DNA from: G963701675 sp963701675
GTDB taxonomy: Bacteria; Planctomycetota; Planctomycetia; Gemmatales; Gemmataceae
Length of the DNA stretch: 64,000 nt
Assembly (NCBI GenBank): GCA_963701675.1
Contig: OY969623.1
Coordinates: 5,084,001 to 5,148,000, forward strand
Direction: 5' to 3'
The stretch's first letter is position 1; each line of letters begins with the position of its first letter. The translations under genes were made by a program, and so were the position numbers. Shown in pieces: positions 35,049-43,703 of the stretch. Under the pieces are notes generated by a model. The model was not told the DNA's origin. It did not search any database and worked only from the letters and a program-made list of their open reading frames with translations.

Positions 35049-35071
35049 CTGTACCCCCACACGGGGTACAG
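35049..35071. promoter_or_regulatory. Operator-like palindrome before the GntR gene
   Basis: Perfect 9-bp inverted repeat CTGTACCCC / GGGGTACAG with a 5-bp spacer (CACAC), 9 nt before the GntR start codon. YtrA-type GntR repressors bind GTAC-containing palindromes and repress their own ABC operons, so this is probably the autoregulatory site. Confidence 0.75.
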
Positions 35072-35079
35072 GAGGTACG

Positions 35080-35493
35080 GTGGTGTCCAGAACGGTCCCC
35101 TTGTTCCTGTCAGTGAGCCCGGGCGATCCACGCTCGATCACCCGGCAGATCACGGACGGCATCCGAATGTCGATCGCCAGCGGCAAGCTGCCGGTAGGGG
35201 CCCAGCTTCCCAGTGTCCGCGGGCTTGCCCAGCAACTCACCGTCAATCCCAAGACCGTCGCCAAGGCCTATGGCGAACTGGCCAGCGAGGGCTGGCTCCA
35301 TTCTTGCCAAGGGTTGGGCTTATTTGTCGCCGCGCCCCGGCAACGCCTCTCCGACTCCGAGCGCGAACGGCGCTTGGCCTTGGCGGTTGAAGCGTTCAGC
35401 GTGGAAGTCATCGGCTTGGATTATCCGCTGGAGCACATCCTCGACCGGATCAGCGCCACGCTGACTCCCTGTCTCAACAAACGTTCCGCGTGA
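35080..35493 (+). CDS. GntR-family repressor, YtrA type
   Basis: 137 residues from a GTG with GGAGG 5 nt upstream. The winged helix is at ~10-80 ('ITRQITDGIRMSIASGKLPV', 'LPSVRGLAQQLTVNPKTVAK', 'YGELASEGWL'), followed by the short YtrA-type C-terminal dimerisation helices instead of an effector domain. It precedes an ABC ATPase and permease, as in YtrA operons, with a palindromic operator at its 5' end. Codon use is much more GC-rich than in the surrounding genes. Confidence 0.9.
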   Translation: MVSRTVPLFLSVSPGDPRSITRQITDGIRMSIASGKLPVGAQLPSVRGLAQQLTVNPKTVAKAYGELASEGWLHSCQGLGLFVAAPRQRLSDSERERRLALAVEAFSVEVIGLDYPLEHILDRISATLTPCLNKRSA

Positions 35494-36455
35494 CGAGAAC
35501 TATCATGGCTGCCTCCAACCTGCTTCGGATCGCGCGCTGCGACACGCCTCCGGCTATATCGGATTACGTGATCGAGACGGAAAGACTGGACTTGTGCTAC
35601 GGCCGCAAGAAAGCACTGAACCAGCTGACGCTTCGCATTCCGCGCGGCCGCATCCACGCCATCGTCGGCGCCAATGGGGCGGGCAAGTCGTCCTTGTTCC
35701 GCGTCCTGCTCGGTGTCCAGTCGCCGAACGCCGGCCGAGCGACGATTCTGGGCCACGACTGCACCGCGCTCACCGAGCACGAGCGGGCACGCATCGGTTT
35801 CGTCAACGAGGAGCACAGCTTGCCCGCCTGGTTGCGCGTGGGCGAGCTAGTGGCGATGCAACGCCGGCTTTATCCGAAATGGGATGAGCGGCGTTATCGG
35901 AACATCGTCGACCACTTTCATGTGTTGCCGGAGCAGCGCATCGCCGCGATTTCGCGCGGCGAGCGAGCCGGCGTCAATCTGGCGATGGCGCTGGCCCAGA
36001 ACCCGGAACTGCTAATCCTCGACGAACCGACGTTGGGCCTTGATGTCGTGGCCAAGCGTGCGTTTCTAGAAGCGGTGCTCAGTTCCATCGACGAGGGCGG
36101 CGCCACGATCATCTACTGCTCGCATCAGATGGACGAAATCGAGCGTCTTGCGGACAACCTGATCATCCTCGAACGCGGTGAACTCAAGCACATGTCACCG
36201 CCCGACGAATTCTGCGAGCGCGTCGCCCTATGGGTCGCCGAGCTCCCCGACGCTTCGCCTCGACCCGATGCGTTGCCGGGCGTGTTGCAGGTGCAGCGCA
36301 TCGACGGCTTGTTTCACTACATGGTGCTGGACCAGAACGAGGGCTTTGGCGCCTTGCTCGACCCCCAGGGCGCTCGTCGCCGCTACCGTGGCGACGTGAA
36401 CCTGGACCGGGCGGTAAACGCCTTTCTGGCCCGCGACCACTCGAGGCCGGCCTAG
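35490..36455 (+). CDS. ABC transporter ATP-binding protein
   Basis: 321 residues (GTG at 35490 overlapping the GntR stop; an ATG 15 nt on is possible). Walker A 'VGANGAGKSS' (~60), signature region 'AISRGERAGVNLAMALAQNP' (~150, degenerate from LSGGQ), Walker B 'LLILDEPTLGLD' (~178) and switch His in 'IIYCSHQMDE'. About 100 extra residues follow the ATPase core, as in DrrA-type exporters. It works with the membrane protein downstream. Confidence 0.92.
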   Translation: MTRTIMAASNLLRIARCDTPPAISDYVIETERLDLCYGRKKALNQLTLRIPRGRIHAIVGANGAGKSSLFRVLLGVQSPNAGRATILGHDCTALTEHERARIGFVNEEHSLPAWLRVGELVAMQRRLYPKWDERRYRNIVDHFHVLPEQRIAAISRGERAGVNLAMALAQNPELLILDEPTLGLDVVAKRAFLEAVLSSIDEGGATIIYCSHQMDEIERLADNLIILERGELKHMSPPDEFCERVALWVAELPDASPRPDALPGVLQVQRIDGLFHYMVLDQNEGFGALLDPQGARRRYRGDVNLDRAVNAFLARDHSRPA

Positions 36456-36468
36456 GAACCCCGTTTCC

Positions 36469-38280
36469 ATGAACGACTTAATTCGCTCGGAATGGCGCCG
36501 CTTCCGTTCGCTTTCCCTGATCGTTGCCCTGTGCCACGGCCTGGCACTGCTGCTCATGTCGCGTGTCGTGGACGTACTGCAGCTCGGCTACGAGGATCAG
36601 GGCATGATGCTGGCCGTGTACATGTTGCTCGGTCTGGTGCTGGCGCTGCTACAAGTCGGCAGTTACCGTCAAATTAGCCGCTGGCTGTGGCTGATCCACC
36701 GTCCATTGCCACCGGCTCGGATCTTCGCCGCGCTGGCTTTGTCGGCGCTGGCCCTGCTGAGCGTGGCCGTCTTGGCGCCGCTGCTCGTCTTTCTGATCGT
36801 GACCAACGTGTTCACCACGCAAGTCGTGGATAGTCGCCACTACGTTACGGTCTTCCATGCGCTGGCCTTTGCAATGATGGCATGGCTGGCAGGGGCCCAT
36901 GCCTGCACCAGCCGCCACAAGGCGGCCGTGGCCGTGCTGATGGCGCCGTTGATCCTGGCCTTGTACCCGGCCTCGGTGTGGTGGTTGTTGCTGCCCGTCT
37001 TCGCCTGCCTGGCGTGGCTGGCGTTTGTTGCACGGCACAGCTTCCGCGCCGACCGCAGCGCGCCAATCGCCCGGCACGGCGTGCTGCTCCTGACCGCGTT
37101 GCCGCTGCAGCTGGCCTTCTTTCTGTTGTTGTTTCATCTCAGCAAGGCAGGCCTGGCGCTCGTCGATCTGCTCGGCCGCAGCGGTCCCGGCAGAACGACG
37201 CTGGACACGGACCCCGACATCGATGTCAATGCCATGATGCGCAGCTTCAGCCAGAACTTCCTCCTCAAAGGGCTGGAGGGAAGCACCGATCCGCGTGCCG
37301 CCATGTGGCGCGAACAGGTGCCGCTACTGGAGGTGGCCGGGCTGGCGCCGGACATCGAGCGTTTCCCCGTTCGCCATCAGCTCGGCAATGTCGCCCAGCC
37401 CTGGTGGGACGACAAGCGCAACATCAAGTGGACCTTCAGTCACGACCGCATGAGGTTCCACGGTCGCGATCCGATCAGCGGCGTCACACGCGGCTGGTGG
37501 GGAACAGGCGGGATTGAATCGCCGGCGCCTTTCGCCGACGTCCCGGCGCGGGCCATGACCCGCGATGTTCTGTACGCCATTGACGACGAAGCTCAGCAGC
37601 AGCACGAGCTCGTCCGTCTGCCCGCCGGCGAGTGGTTCCTCGCCAAACCGGTCCGCGCCCTGGGCCGCGTGCTGCTACTGACCAACCGGCGATTGCTGGC
37701 ATACCGGCCGGACCGCGAGTCGCCCTTCGCACCGCCAAAGCTCGACTGGCAGCGTCCGCTGACCGAAGGCGAGCCGGCGCCGATGGTTGATGTCTTCGAG
37801 CTGCTTGATGGCTGGCTTGTCTCGCTGTTCTATTTCGACGGCAGGGAGTTTGACGGCTTCGAGGCTCTCATCAACCCGTGGCAGCAGGTGGTCTTTCTTG
37901 ACGCCGATGGCCAGACCACGGTGGTCGGCGAGCGCCGCAATATCCGCGGTCATCAGGTGAGCTTGGGGGGCTCGGTGGCGGTGCCAGTGGCGTCGTGGTG
38001 GGTTTCGCCGCCGCTCTACGCTTTGGCTCACGTGCCGGACCTGCTGGACACCGGCCAGACCCAGCCGCCGCGCTTCGAGCCGCTGCCCCGGGTGCCGCTG
38101 TTCTATCCGCTGGCCCTGGCGCTCATGTTGGTCTCGCTGGCGGCCGGTTACGTTTGGCTGCGCGGCACGCGGGTTGGCACGTCCCGCCGCCGCCTGTGGC
38201 TGGTGAGCTGCGCCTTGCTCGGCACGCCGGCCTTTCTCAGCCTGATCTGCCTGGAACCGAGGAGCACCCCATGTCCTTGA
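36469..38280 (+). CDS. ABC-type permease with a large extracytoplasmic domain
   Basis: 603 residues. About seven membrane spans in the first ~225 ('LSLIVALCHGLALLLMSRVV', 'LLVFLIVTNVFTTQ', 'LLTALPLQLAFFLLLFHLS'), a soluble region at ~230-560 and a final pair of spans ('VPLFYPLALALMLVSLAAGY', 'LWLVSCALLGTPAFL'). 14 nt after the ATPase gene and overlapping the peptidase start by 10 nt. It is unlike standard DrrB permeases but its position makes it the membrane partner. The arrangement resembles clusters of Xanthomonadales and relatives (recollection, not searched). Confidence 0.78.
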   Translation: MNDLIRSEWRRFRSLSLIVALCHGLALLLMSRVVDVLQLGYEDQGMMLAVYMLLGLVLALLQVGSYRQISRWLWLIHRPLPPARIFAALALSALALLSVAVLAPLLVFLIVTNVFTTQVVDSRHYVTVFHALAFAMMAWLAGAHACTSRHKAAVAVLMAPLILALYPASVWWLLLPVFACLAWLAFVARHSFRADRSAPIARHGVLLLTALPLQLAFFLLLFHLSKAGLALVDLLGRSGPGRTTLDTDPDIDVNAMMRSFSQNFLLKGLEGSTDPRAAMWREQVPLLEVAGLAPDIERFPVRHQLGNVAQPWWDDKRNIKWTFSHDRMRFHGRDPISGVTRGWWGTGGIESPAPFADVPARAMTRDVLYAIDDEAQQQHELVRLPAGEWFLAKPVRALGRVLLLTNRRLLAYRPDRESPFAPPKLDWQRPLTEGEPAPMVDVFELLDGWLVSLFYFDGREFDGFEALINPWQQVVFLDADGQTTVVGERRNIRGHQVSLGGSVAVPVASWWVSPPLYALAHVPDLLDTGQTQPPRFEPLPRVPLFYPLALALMLVSLAAGYVWLRGTRVGTSRRRLWLVSCALLGTPAFLSLICLEPRSTPCP

Positions 38281-38786
38281 CTTACCTTCGCGTGCAAGCG
38301 CTTGGCTTGCCGAGAATCGCAATGGTGTTGGCGCTGGCCGCCCTGGTTGGCGGCTCCAGCACGGCCGCCGACCCGGTCACCGCGACGCGGGCCGCCCTGG
38401 AAAAGGCGAAGACACAGGCCGCGAATCAGCCGCGCGCCTCGATGATCCCGCGCGAGAACTACCTGCGTCGTCAGGAGATCGTCGATGTGCGCCTGTCGCC
38501 GGATGGCCGTCACCTGTCGTTTCTCCGGCGCGGCGAAAAGGGCGTCGATGTGATGTTGCAGGACGTGTCCAACGGCGCTCGAGTCGCGGATCGTCGCCGG
38601 CCTGCAGCGCGCCGAGACCGCCTGGTCGGGGGACGGCCGCCGCCTGTGGTTCGCCGACGAGCAAGGCCTCGCCGTGATCGAGTGCGCGGACCTCAGCCCG
38701 AAGCGCATCCTCAAATGGGATTCGCGTCGATCGCAACGGCTCTGGACAGTCGACGCGCGCACGCCGCAGTACGCGATCATCCATGA
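38271..38786 (+). CDS. S9 prolyl-oligopeptidase-family protein, N-terminal part (frameshifted)
   Basis: Starts MSLTYLRVQALGLPRIAMVL with GGAG upstream and carries a signal peptide ending near 'GGSSTAADP'. Sense continues to 'DVMLQDVSNGA' and then becomes Arg-rich nonsense. Dropping one C near 38,580 restores the frame ('ESRIVAGLQRAETAWSGDGR') into the next ORF. It is the N-terminal piece of the propeller. Confidence 0.7.
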   Translation: MSLTYLRVQALGLPRIAMVLALAALVGGSSTAADPVTATRAALEKAKTQAANQPRASMIPRENYLRRQEIVDVRLSPDGRHLSFLRRGEKGVDVMLQDVSNGARVADRRRPAARRDRLVGGRPPPVVRRRARPRRDRVRGPQPEAHPQMGFASIATALDSRRAHAAVRDHP

Positions 38787-40350
38787 GAAGGTTGCGGAGC
38801 TTGGCGCCGAGCGCCACCGCTATCTGAGTGTCGATGCACAAGGCAAGACACGCCTGCTGCTCGAGGCTGACTGGCCGGTGCGCAGCGCACTGCTTAACGC
38901 GGACGGAGACTTGGCATTCACAGCGGCCTTCGACGGCCCGGGCTACGATACAGTTATCCGTCAATACACCGCCGCGGGACCGAGTGAGCTGCTGCGTTGC
39001 GGCAGCCGCGAAGAGGGCCGATTGGTCGGCTACAACCAGGCGGAGCATACGCTGTGGCTGCTGTCGCGGCATGACGAGGACAAGCTTTCGCTGCGCTGCT
39101 GGCGAGAGGAAAGTGGGCAATGGGAGACGATGCATCGCGACCCGGCGGGCGTCGCCGATGCCAATGCGTTGCTCTGGAGTGCCGCCCGCGAGGATTGGCT
39201 CGCCATCGCCTACCACGACGCCCGGCGCCGCTGGTACGGCAACGACAGCCGCACCCGCGCGATGCTGGCCGCGCTCGAACAACAACTGCCAGAAGCCAAT
39301 CTGCAACTCTCAGCCACGACGGATGGTCGCCTGTGGCTGGTGCATGCGCAGCAGGGTGACCTCGCGCAGGATCGCTACTACATTTATCAACCAGAGGAAA
39401 ACCGGCTGCAGCCGCTGTTCGCGGGCGAAGACGCCGCGACGAGCGTGCCGCCTCCCGGCGCCGTGATGCACCCGGTCAACTATCGCGCCAGCGACGGCAT
39501 GCTTCTGCACGGCTACGTGCTGCTGCCCAGCGGCATTGCACCTGGCACGGCGCCGCTGATCGCCTGGCTGCACGGTGGTCCGATCATGCGGATGTATGAC
39601 CAGTACAACGGGGGCATCCAGCTACTGGTCAACCGCGGCTATGCGGTGTTCGTTCCAAACTTCCGCGCCTCGACAGGTTACGGCCTGGACTACGTGCTCT
39701 CCGCGAATGGCGATGTCGGCAACGGTCGGGTGTTGGCGGATATCATTGATGGGCTGGATTTCCTGCTGGCCGAGGGCATTGGTGATCGCGAGCGGCAGGC
39801 GGTGATGGGGATGTCCTTCGGTGGTTATGCCAGCCTGTTGGCGCTAAGCCATCATCCGGCGCGCTTTCGCTTCGCGTTCGCCGGCGCGCCGCCGACTGAA
39901 TACGGTTGGCTCAAGCAATGGCAGGCCGAGCACGATAGCGATGCCTTGCGTCCCGAAGGCCTGCCGTTGCCACTGCGGTTCCCGCAACTGGGCTTTCCCT
40001 ACCAAGACGCCGCCTGGCGGCAGAAGATGCATCGGGAGTCGCCGCTGGCTGCGCTGCCGGCACTGCAGGCCCCTGCCTACATTTGGGCGGGCGCGCGCGA
40101 CGACCGTGTGCCGCTCAAGAGCATCGTGCACTACGTCGGCGAGGCACGCCGACTCGGCAAGCCGCTCAGTTTGCTGATTGATCCCGACTCCGGACACGTT
40201 CCGGAAAGCGTATTGGGTATTGAGGCTTCCCTCTACCTGATCGAACTTGCCGCGCACCGACATTTGGGTGGCGGGCTGTCGTCGGTCTCGCCGGAGCTGC
40301 GGGCGTTCCTGCGCAGGAATGTCCGCATCGACATCGACGCAGGCGGCTGA
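38674..40350 (+). CDS. S9 prolyl-oligopeptidase-family protein, main part
   Basis: 558 residues; coding sense actually begins at ~38,583 in this frame. Beta-propeller residues precede an alpha/beta-hydrolase catalytic domain with nucleophile 'VMGMSFGGYASLLAL' (GxSFGG), 'LIAWLHGGPIMRMYDQYN' oxyanion loop, 'AGARDDRVPL' (Asp) and 'DPDSGHVPE' (His). It should be a periplasmic or exported dipeptidyl/oligopeptidase. Its linkage to an ABC exporter suggests handling of an exported or self-directed peptide (inference). Confidence 0.88.
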   Translation: MIECADLSPKRILKWDSRRSQRLWTVDARTPQYAIIHEKVAELGAERHRYLSVDAQGKTRLLLEADWPVRSALLNADGDLAFTAAFDGPGYDTVIRQYTAAGPSELLRCGSREEGRLVGYNQAEHTLWLLSRHDEDKLSLRCWREESGQWETMHRDPAGVADANALLWSAAREDWLAIAYHDARRRWYGNDSRTRAMLAALEQQLPEANLQLSATTDGRLWLVHAQQGDLAQDRYYIYQPEENRLQPLFAGEDAATSVPPPGAVMHPVNYRASDGMLLHGYVLLPSGIAPGTAPLIAWLHGGPIMRMYDQYNGGIQLLVNRGYAVFVPNFRASTGYGLDYVLSANGDVGNGRVLADIIDGLDFLLAEGIGDRERQAVMGMSFGGYASLLALSHHPARFRFAFAGAPPTEYGWLKQWQAEHDSDALRPEGLPLPLRFPQLGFPYQDAAWRQKMHRESPLAALPALQAPAYIWAGARDDRVPLKSIVHYVGEARRLGKPLSLLIDPDSGHVPESVLGIEASLYLIELAAHRHLGGGLSSVSPELRAFLRRNVRIDIDAGG

Positions 40351-40393
40351 CAGGCCCCTGACCCCTGACCCCTGATCCCCGATACTTGACTCC
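40347..40393 (-). repeat. GTCAGG-type short tandem repeat (inverted)
   Basis: CCTGACCCCTGACCCCTGA words immediately after the peptidase stop: the reverse complement type of the tandem at 34,836. The two bracket the GC-rich gene block. Confidence 0.65.
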
Positions 40394-40675
40394 TCTTCCG
40401 CAAATCCGTCATGAATGGAAGCATCCCAGCTTCAAGAACCCACCCATTTTGTCTTGCAAGTGATTCAGCGGTTTACGGTCATCCGATAACTACGCAGGAT
40501 CAGGTCCGGGCCGATTGGCGAGCTTAGGGATTTCCGGTTTGGCTTGGCAAGTGAAGCAAAGCGGGAAAGACCGAAGCGGATCTGACGCGGGCGTTTGGGG
40601 GTCGCAAATTCTGGAAGACCCGAGGTCCGACGAACTTCACACGAATGGCCCTTGTGCCGATGAGGAGGCGAGATC
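40394..40675. other. Upstream region of the YTV gene
   Basis: No gene seen. A good ribosome-binding site (GAGGAGGCGAG) ends the region. No clear sigma-70 promoter could be chosen. Confidence 0.4.
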
Positions 40676-42487
40676 ATGAGGATGCGCTGGGGACTGCCGC
40701 TGCTGGCTGGAATTGTCGGCCTGCTCGGGGCTGTCCAAAACGCGTCAGCGTCGCACTGCGGCGCTGGCAAGTACAACGACTGTAATACCGGTTGCGACGC
40801 GCAGTGTTGTTACACCGCGTGTCAGCAAAAATGTCGTACCCGCTTCAAGCTGGTGCATGACACCTGCCTGGAACGACGCTGGCACACTTGCTACCAGACC
40901 GTCCAGGAAACGGTCATGAAACCATGCAAGAAGACCTGCTATCGCGAAGAGGTCAAGACTTGCTACAAACCTTGCTACACGACTTGCTACAAGACCGTGT
41001 GCCAGGAAGTCTGCAAGCCGGTCTATCAGACGTGCTGGAAAGACTGCCATTACACCGTTTGCCGCAAGATTCCGGAGCAGTGCGTCAAGAACGTGTGCTA
41101 CACGGTTTGCAAGCCGGTGTATGAACGCAATTGCCACAAAGCGTGCCACAGCGTTCAGAAGCAAATCGTCGAACAGCATTGCCATGAGTGCTGCTACACC
41201 GTGTGCAAGCCGGTGTGCGAAACGCACTACCGCAAGTGCTGCCACAGCGTTTGCTGCGATATCAACGAATGCTGCCACAAAGACGTGTGCGTGACCTGCT
41301 ATCGCGATGAATGCGTCACGTGCTACAAGGATTGCAAACGGACCGTGTGCGAACCGGTCACGACTTGCAAGACCGTGAGCAAGAAGGTCAAAGAGTGCTG
41401 CACGGAAACCTACTGCGTGCCGGGCAAGACCTGCACCTACAACGAGCAGATTCCGGGCGAATGCTGCGTCGATCCGTGCACGGGCAAGGTTTGCCACAAG
41501 CCGGCCACCTGCCGCAAGGTAACTTGCAAAGGCCCGCCGCAACAGTGCACTCGCCAGGTGATGAAGACCCGCACCGTTTGTGAACAGGTTCCTTGCACCA
41601 CGTACGTCAAGCGGACCATCTGCGAGAAGGTTCCTTACACCGTCACGAAGAAGGTTCCGTACACGGTCGTGAAGAAAGTTCCTTACACCGTGACTCGCCG
41701 TGTGTGCGGCGCGTATGTCGATGCCCAGGGCAATACCTATGAATGCGCCGGTGAAGGCCGGACGTTCAAGGAAGGCGCCCAGGTTTGCAAGGAAATTCCT
41801 TATACCGTGAAGCGGATGGTCAAGGAAGTTTGCAAGAAGCAGATTCCTTACACCACCTGCAAGACGGTTTGCGGCGCCTATGTCGACGACCAAGGCGTCG
41901 GCCACGATTGTGAAGGCGAAGGCCGCACGTTCAAGGAAGGCGCTCAGGTTTGCCGCGACATCTGCACCACGACCTGCCGGATGGTGCAAGAGCAGTGCGT
42001 CAAGCAAGTGCCTTACACGGTGTGGCGGACGGTCAAGGAAGACTGCGTCAAGAAAGTCCCGTACACCACCTGCCGCATGGAAAAGTGCGTCGTCAACAAG
42101 CAGGTCCCCTACACGACTTGCAAGATGGTGCCCTACACGACCTGCGTCAAGGTTCCGTACTGCGTGACCGAATGCGTGCCGACCACGGTGTGCAAGAAGG
42201 TCAAAGTATGCGTGCCTAAGGACGTGTGCGTGAAGAAGTGCCGGCTGGCTCGTGTGACCGAGTGCTGCGATACGGGTTGCGATACCGGATGCGGCCACGG
42301 CGGCTTCTTGAAGAAGCTCCTCCACCGCTGCAATCCGTGTGACGATTCTTGCTGCGACACCGGTTGCAATACCGGCTGCTGCGGTGATGCCGGCCACGCT
42401 GGCCACCCGGCCACGCCGACGGTAAAGCCCGAAGCGGCCCCGGCTCCCAAGCCGATGCCCTCGGACAAGCCGGCCACCGATAAGTAA
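40676..42487 (+). CDS. Cysteine-rich YTV-motif secreted protein
   Basis: 603 residues. Signal peptide to ~'GAVQNASAS' (25), then an almost unbroken series of short Cys-containing repeats such as 'CYTVCKPV', 'KKVPYTVTKKVPYTV' and 'VPYTTCKMVPYTTC', with two copies of a 'CGAYVD.QG' insert followed by 'EGEGRTFKEGAQVC'. The C-terminus has 'CCDTGCDTGC' blocks and a Pro/Ala/Lys tail. This is the planctomycete YTV family (PF07639-type repeats), proposed to be a disulfide-crosslinked component of the proteinaceous cell wall. The repeats make the antisense strand open too; that long minus-strand frame is a shadow. Confidence 0.9.
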   Translation: MRMRWGLPLLAGIVGLLGAVQNASASHCGAGKYNDCNTGCDAQCCYTACQQKCRTRFKLVHDTCLERRWHTCYQTVQETVMKPCKKTCYREEVKTCYKPCYTTCYKTVCQEVCKPVYQTCWKDCHYTVCRKIPEQCVKNVCYTVCKPVYERNCHKACHSVQKQIVEQHCHECCYTVCKPVCETHYRKCCHSVCCDINECCHKDVCVTCYRDECVTCYKDCKRTVCEPVTTCKTVSKKVKECCTETYCVPGKTCTYNEQIPGECCVDPCTGKVCHKPATCRKVTCKGPPQQCTRQVMKTRTVCEQVPCTTYVKRTICEKVPYTVTKKVPYTVVKKVPYTVTRRVCGAYVDAQGNTYECAGEGRTFKEGAQVCKEIPYTVKRMVKEVCKKQIPYTTCKTVCGAYVDDQGVGHDCEGEGRTFKEGAQVCRDICTTTCRMVQEQCVKQVPYTVWRTVKEDCVKKVPYTTCRMEKCVVNKQVPYTTCKMVPYTTCVKVPYCVTECVPTTVCKKVKVCVPKDVCVKKCRLARVTECCDTGCDTGCGHGGFLKKLLHRCNPCDDSCCDTGCNTGCCGDAGHAGHPATPTVKPEAAPAPKPMPSDKPATDK

Positions 42488-42546
42488 CGGCCCCCCGCAC
42501 CATCGGGGTCGGCCCCAGACGACCCCGACGCGACTCTTCGAACGAT

Positions 42547-42597
42547 AAACGTCCGGCGTTCAAGCACCTTCGCTTGAGCGCTGGACGTTTGTGTTTT
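42547..42597 (+). terminator. Strong intrinsic terminator after the YTV gene
   Basis: An 18-bp, nearly perfect hairpin (42547-42564 with 42573-42590, 8-nt loop) followed by GTGTTTT. It ends the YTV transcript about 60 nt after the stop. Confidence 0.75.
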
Positions 42598-42635
42598 CGG
42601 TTGGTGTGAACCCGACCGCCTGCTATTCTGGGTTC

Positions 42636-43400
42636 ATGCGACGGCTAAGCACGGTCTTCCTTTCCGTTCTCGTTGTCACGATTGGCTGCAACCGCAACGA
42701 ACCGTCCGTCGTTGTTCCCCGCCTGACCAACCCGTCCACCGCGCAGACAACAAAGTCCGACCCGCTAGGCGCCGCCGATTTCAGCCGCGCCACACTGCTC
42801 GGTAAGAACGTTTACTTTGAGAACTTACCCGATGGTCGGCGGCGCGTGCTCTTGAACGCCTACATCAGCCTGCGCGAAGGTGAATTCGGCTTGGAGTGTT
42901 TGCTCTGCCGACGTGGAACGAAGGAACATGAGTCGATCTTCGCCGTCGATGCCGACGCCCGGGCGATCCATGCCGGTCTTATCGCCGCCGGCGCCGAGCC
43001 AGGCCATCCGGTGCAGTTCGAGCCCAAGCTCGCCACACCCACGGGCACCAAGATCAAGATCAGCGTGCAATATGAAGAGAACGGCAAGACGAAGGTCATC
43101 CCGGCCCAGCAGTGGGTCAAGAACATCAACACCGGGAAGGAACTGACCGAGGATTGGGTATTCGCCGGCAGCATTCTCTACAAGGATCCCGACGAACCGG
43201 AACGCGAGCCGCTCTACCTCGCCTCCACCGACGGCGCGTACATCACCGTCACCAGCGTCCCCACCGCGATGCTCGACCTGCCGATCCACAGCCCCAAGGC
43301 GCTGGACAGCCGGAACTACGTTCCGTTCACGGAACGGATCCCGGAGTTGTTCAGCAAGGTGGTGGTGATACTGGAGCCGGTGGCGGAGAACCAGAAATGA
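42636..43400 (+). CDS. YdjY-domain-like lipoprotein
   Basis: 254 residues from 'MRRLSTVFLSVLVVTIGCNR' (lipobox TIGC). After a short linker comes a ~180-residue domain with 'RVLLNAYISLREGEFGLECL', 'RGTKEHESIFAVDADARAIH' and 'ITVTSVPTAMLDLPIHSP', matching YdjY-like domains that recur in planctomycete lipoproteins. The 'KEHES' motif is characteristic. Function unknown; location is the periplasmic face of a membrane. Confidence 0.82.
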   Translation: MRRLSTVFLSVLVVTIGCNRNEPSVVVPRLTNPSTAQTTKSDPLGAADFSRATLLGKNVYFENLPDGRRRVLLNAYISLREGEFGLECLLCRRGTKEHESIFAVDADARAIHAGLIAAGAEPGHPVQFEPKLATPTGTKIKISVQYEENGKTKVIPAQQWVKNINTGKELTEDWVFAGSILYKDPDEPEREPLYLASTDGAYITVTSVPTAMLDLPIHSPKALDSRNYVPFTERIPELFSKVVVILEPVAENQK

Positions 43401-43481
43401 CGATGGAGTACAGCCTATTGCTGTACCTCATCGGAACCGCGACAATACCCACGTGCCATTCACGGATGCAGGATTCACATC

Positions 43482-43703
43482 ATGTCCCGAACGACGCTTG
43501 AGGATCGAGTCGCATTACTTGAAAAGCAAGTCGCCGATTTGCTTGCCAATGGTACTCGAAGCAAACGTGCCAAGGATTGGCGTCGAACGCGCGGAGCCTT
43601 TACCGGTGACGCTCTCATGAAGAAAGTCTTCGCGGAAGGCCGCAAGCTGCGCGAGGCCGAAAGAAAGCGGGTGCAGCCTCGAAAGCGGCAAGCTCATTCA
43701 TGA
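43482..43703 (+). CDS. Antitoxin of a PIN toxin pair
   Basis: 73 residues. An N-terminal coiled segment 'TLEDRVALLEKQVADLLANG', then a basic C-terminal half with 'GDALMKKVFAEGRKLREAER'. Its stop overlaps the toxin start. Small coiled proteins of this type commonly precede planctomycete and cyanobacterial PIN toxins. Call rests on position and composition. Confidence 0.75.
   Translation: MSRTTLEDRVALLEKQVADLLANGTRSKRAKDWRRTRGAFTGDALMKKVFAEGRKLREAERKRVQPRKRQAHS

Noticed and set aside
12518..40350. Programmed ribosomal frameshifting as a general explanation for the split genes
   Set aside because: The shift sites share no slippery sequence, go in both directions and hit unrelated genes; assembly indels or decay are simpler.
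40745..42406. A 553-codon open frame antisense to the YTV gene
   Set aside because: It arises because the repeated codons of the Cys-rich gene contain no stop in antisense; composition is Ala/His/Arg-rich and there is no ribosome-binding site.
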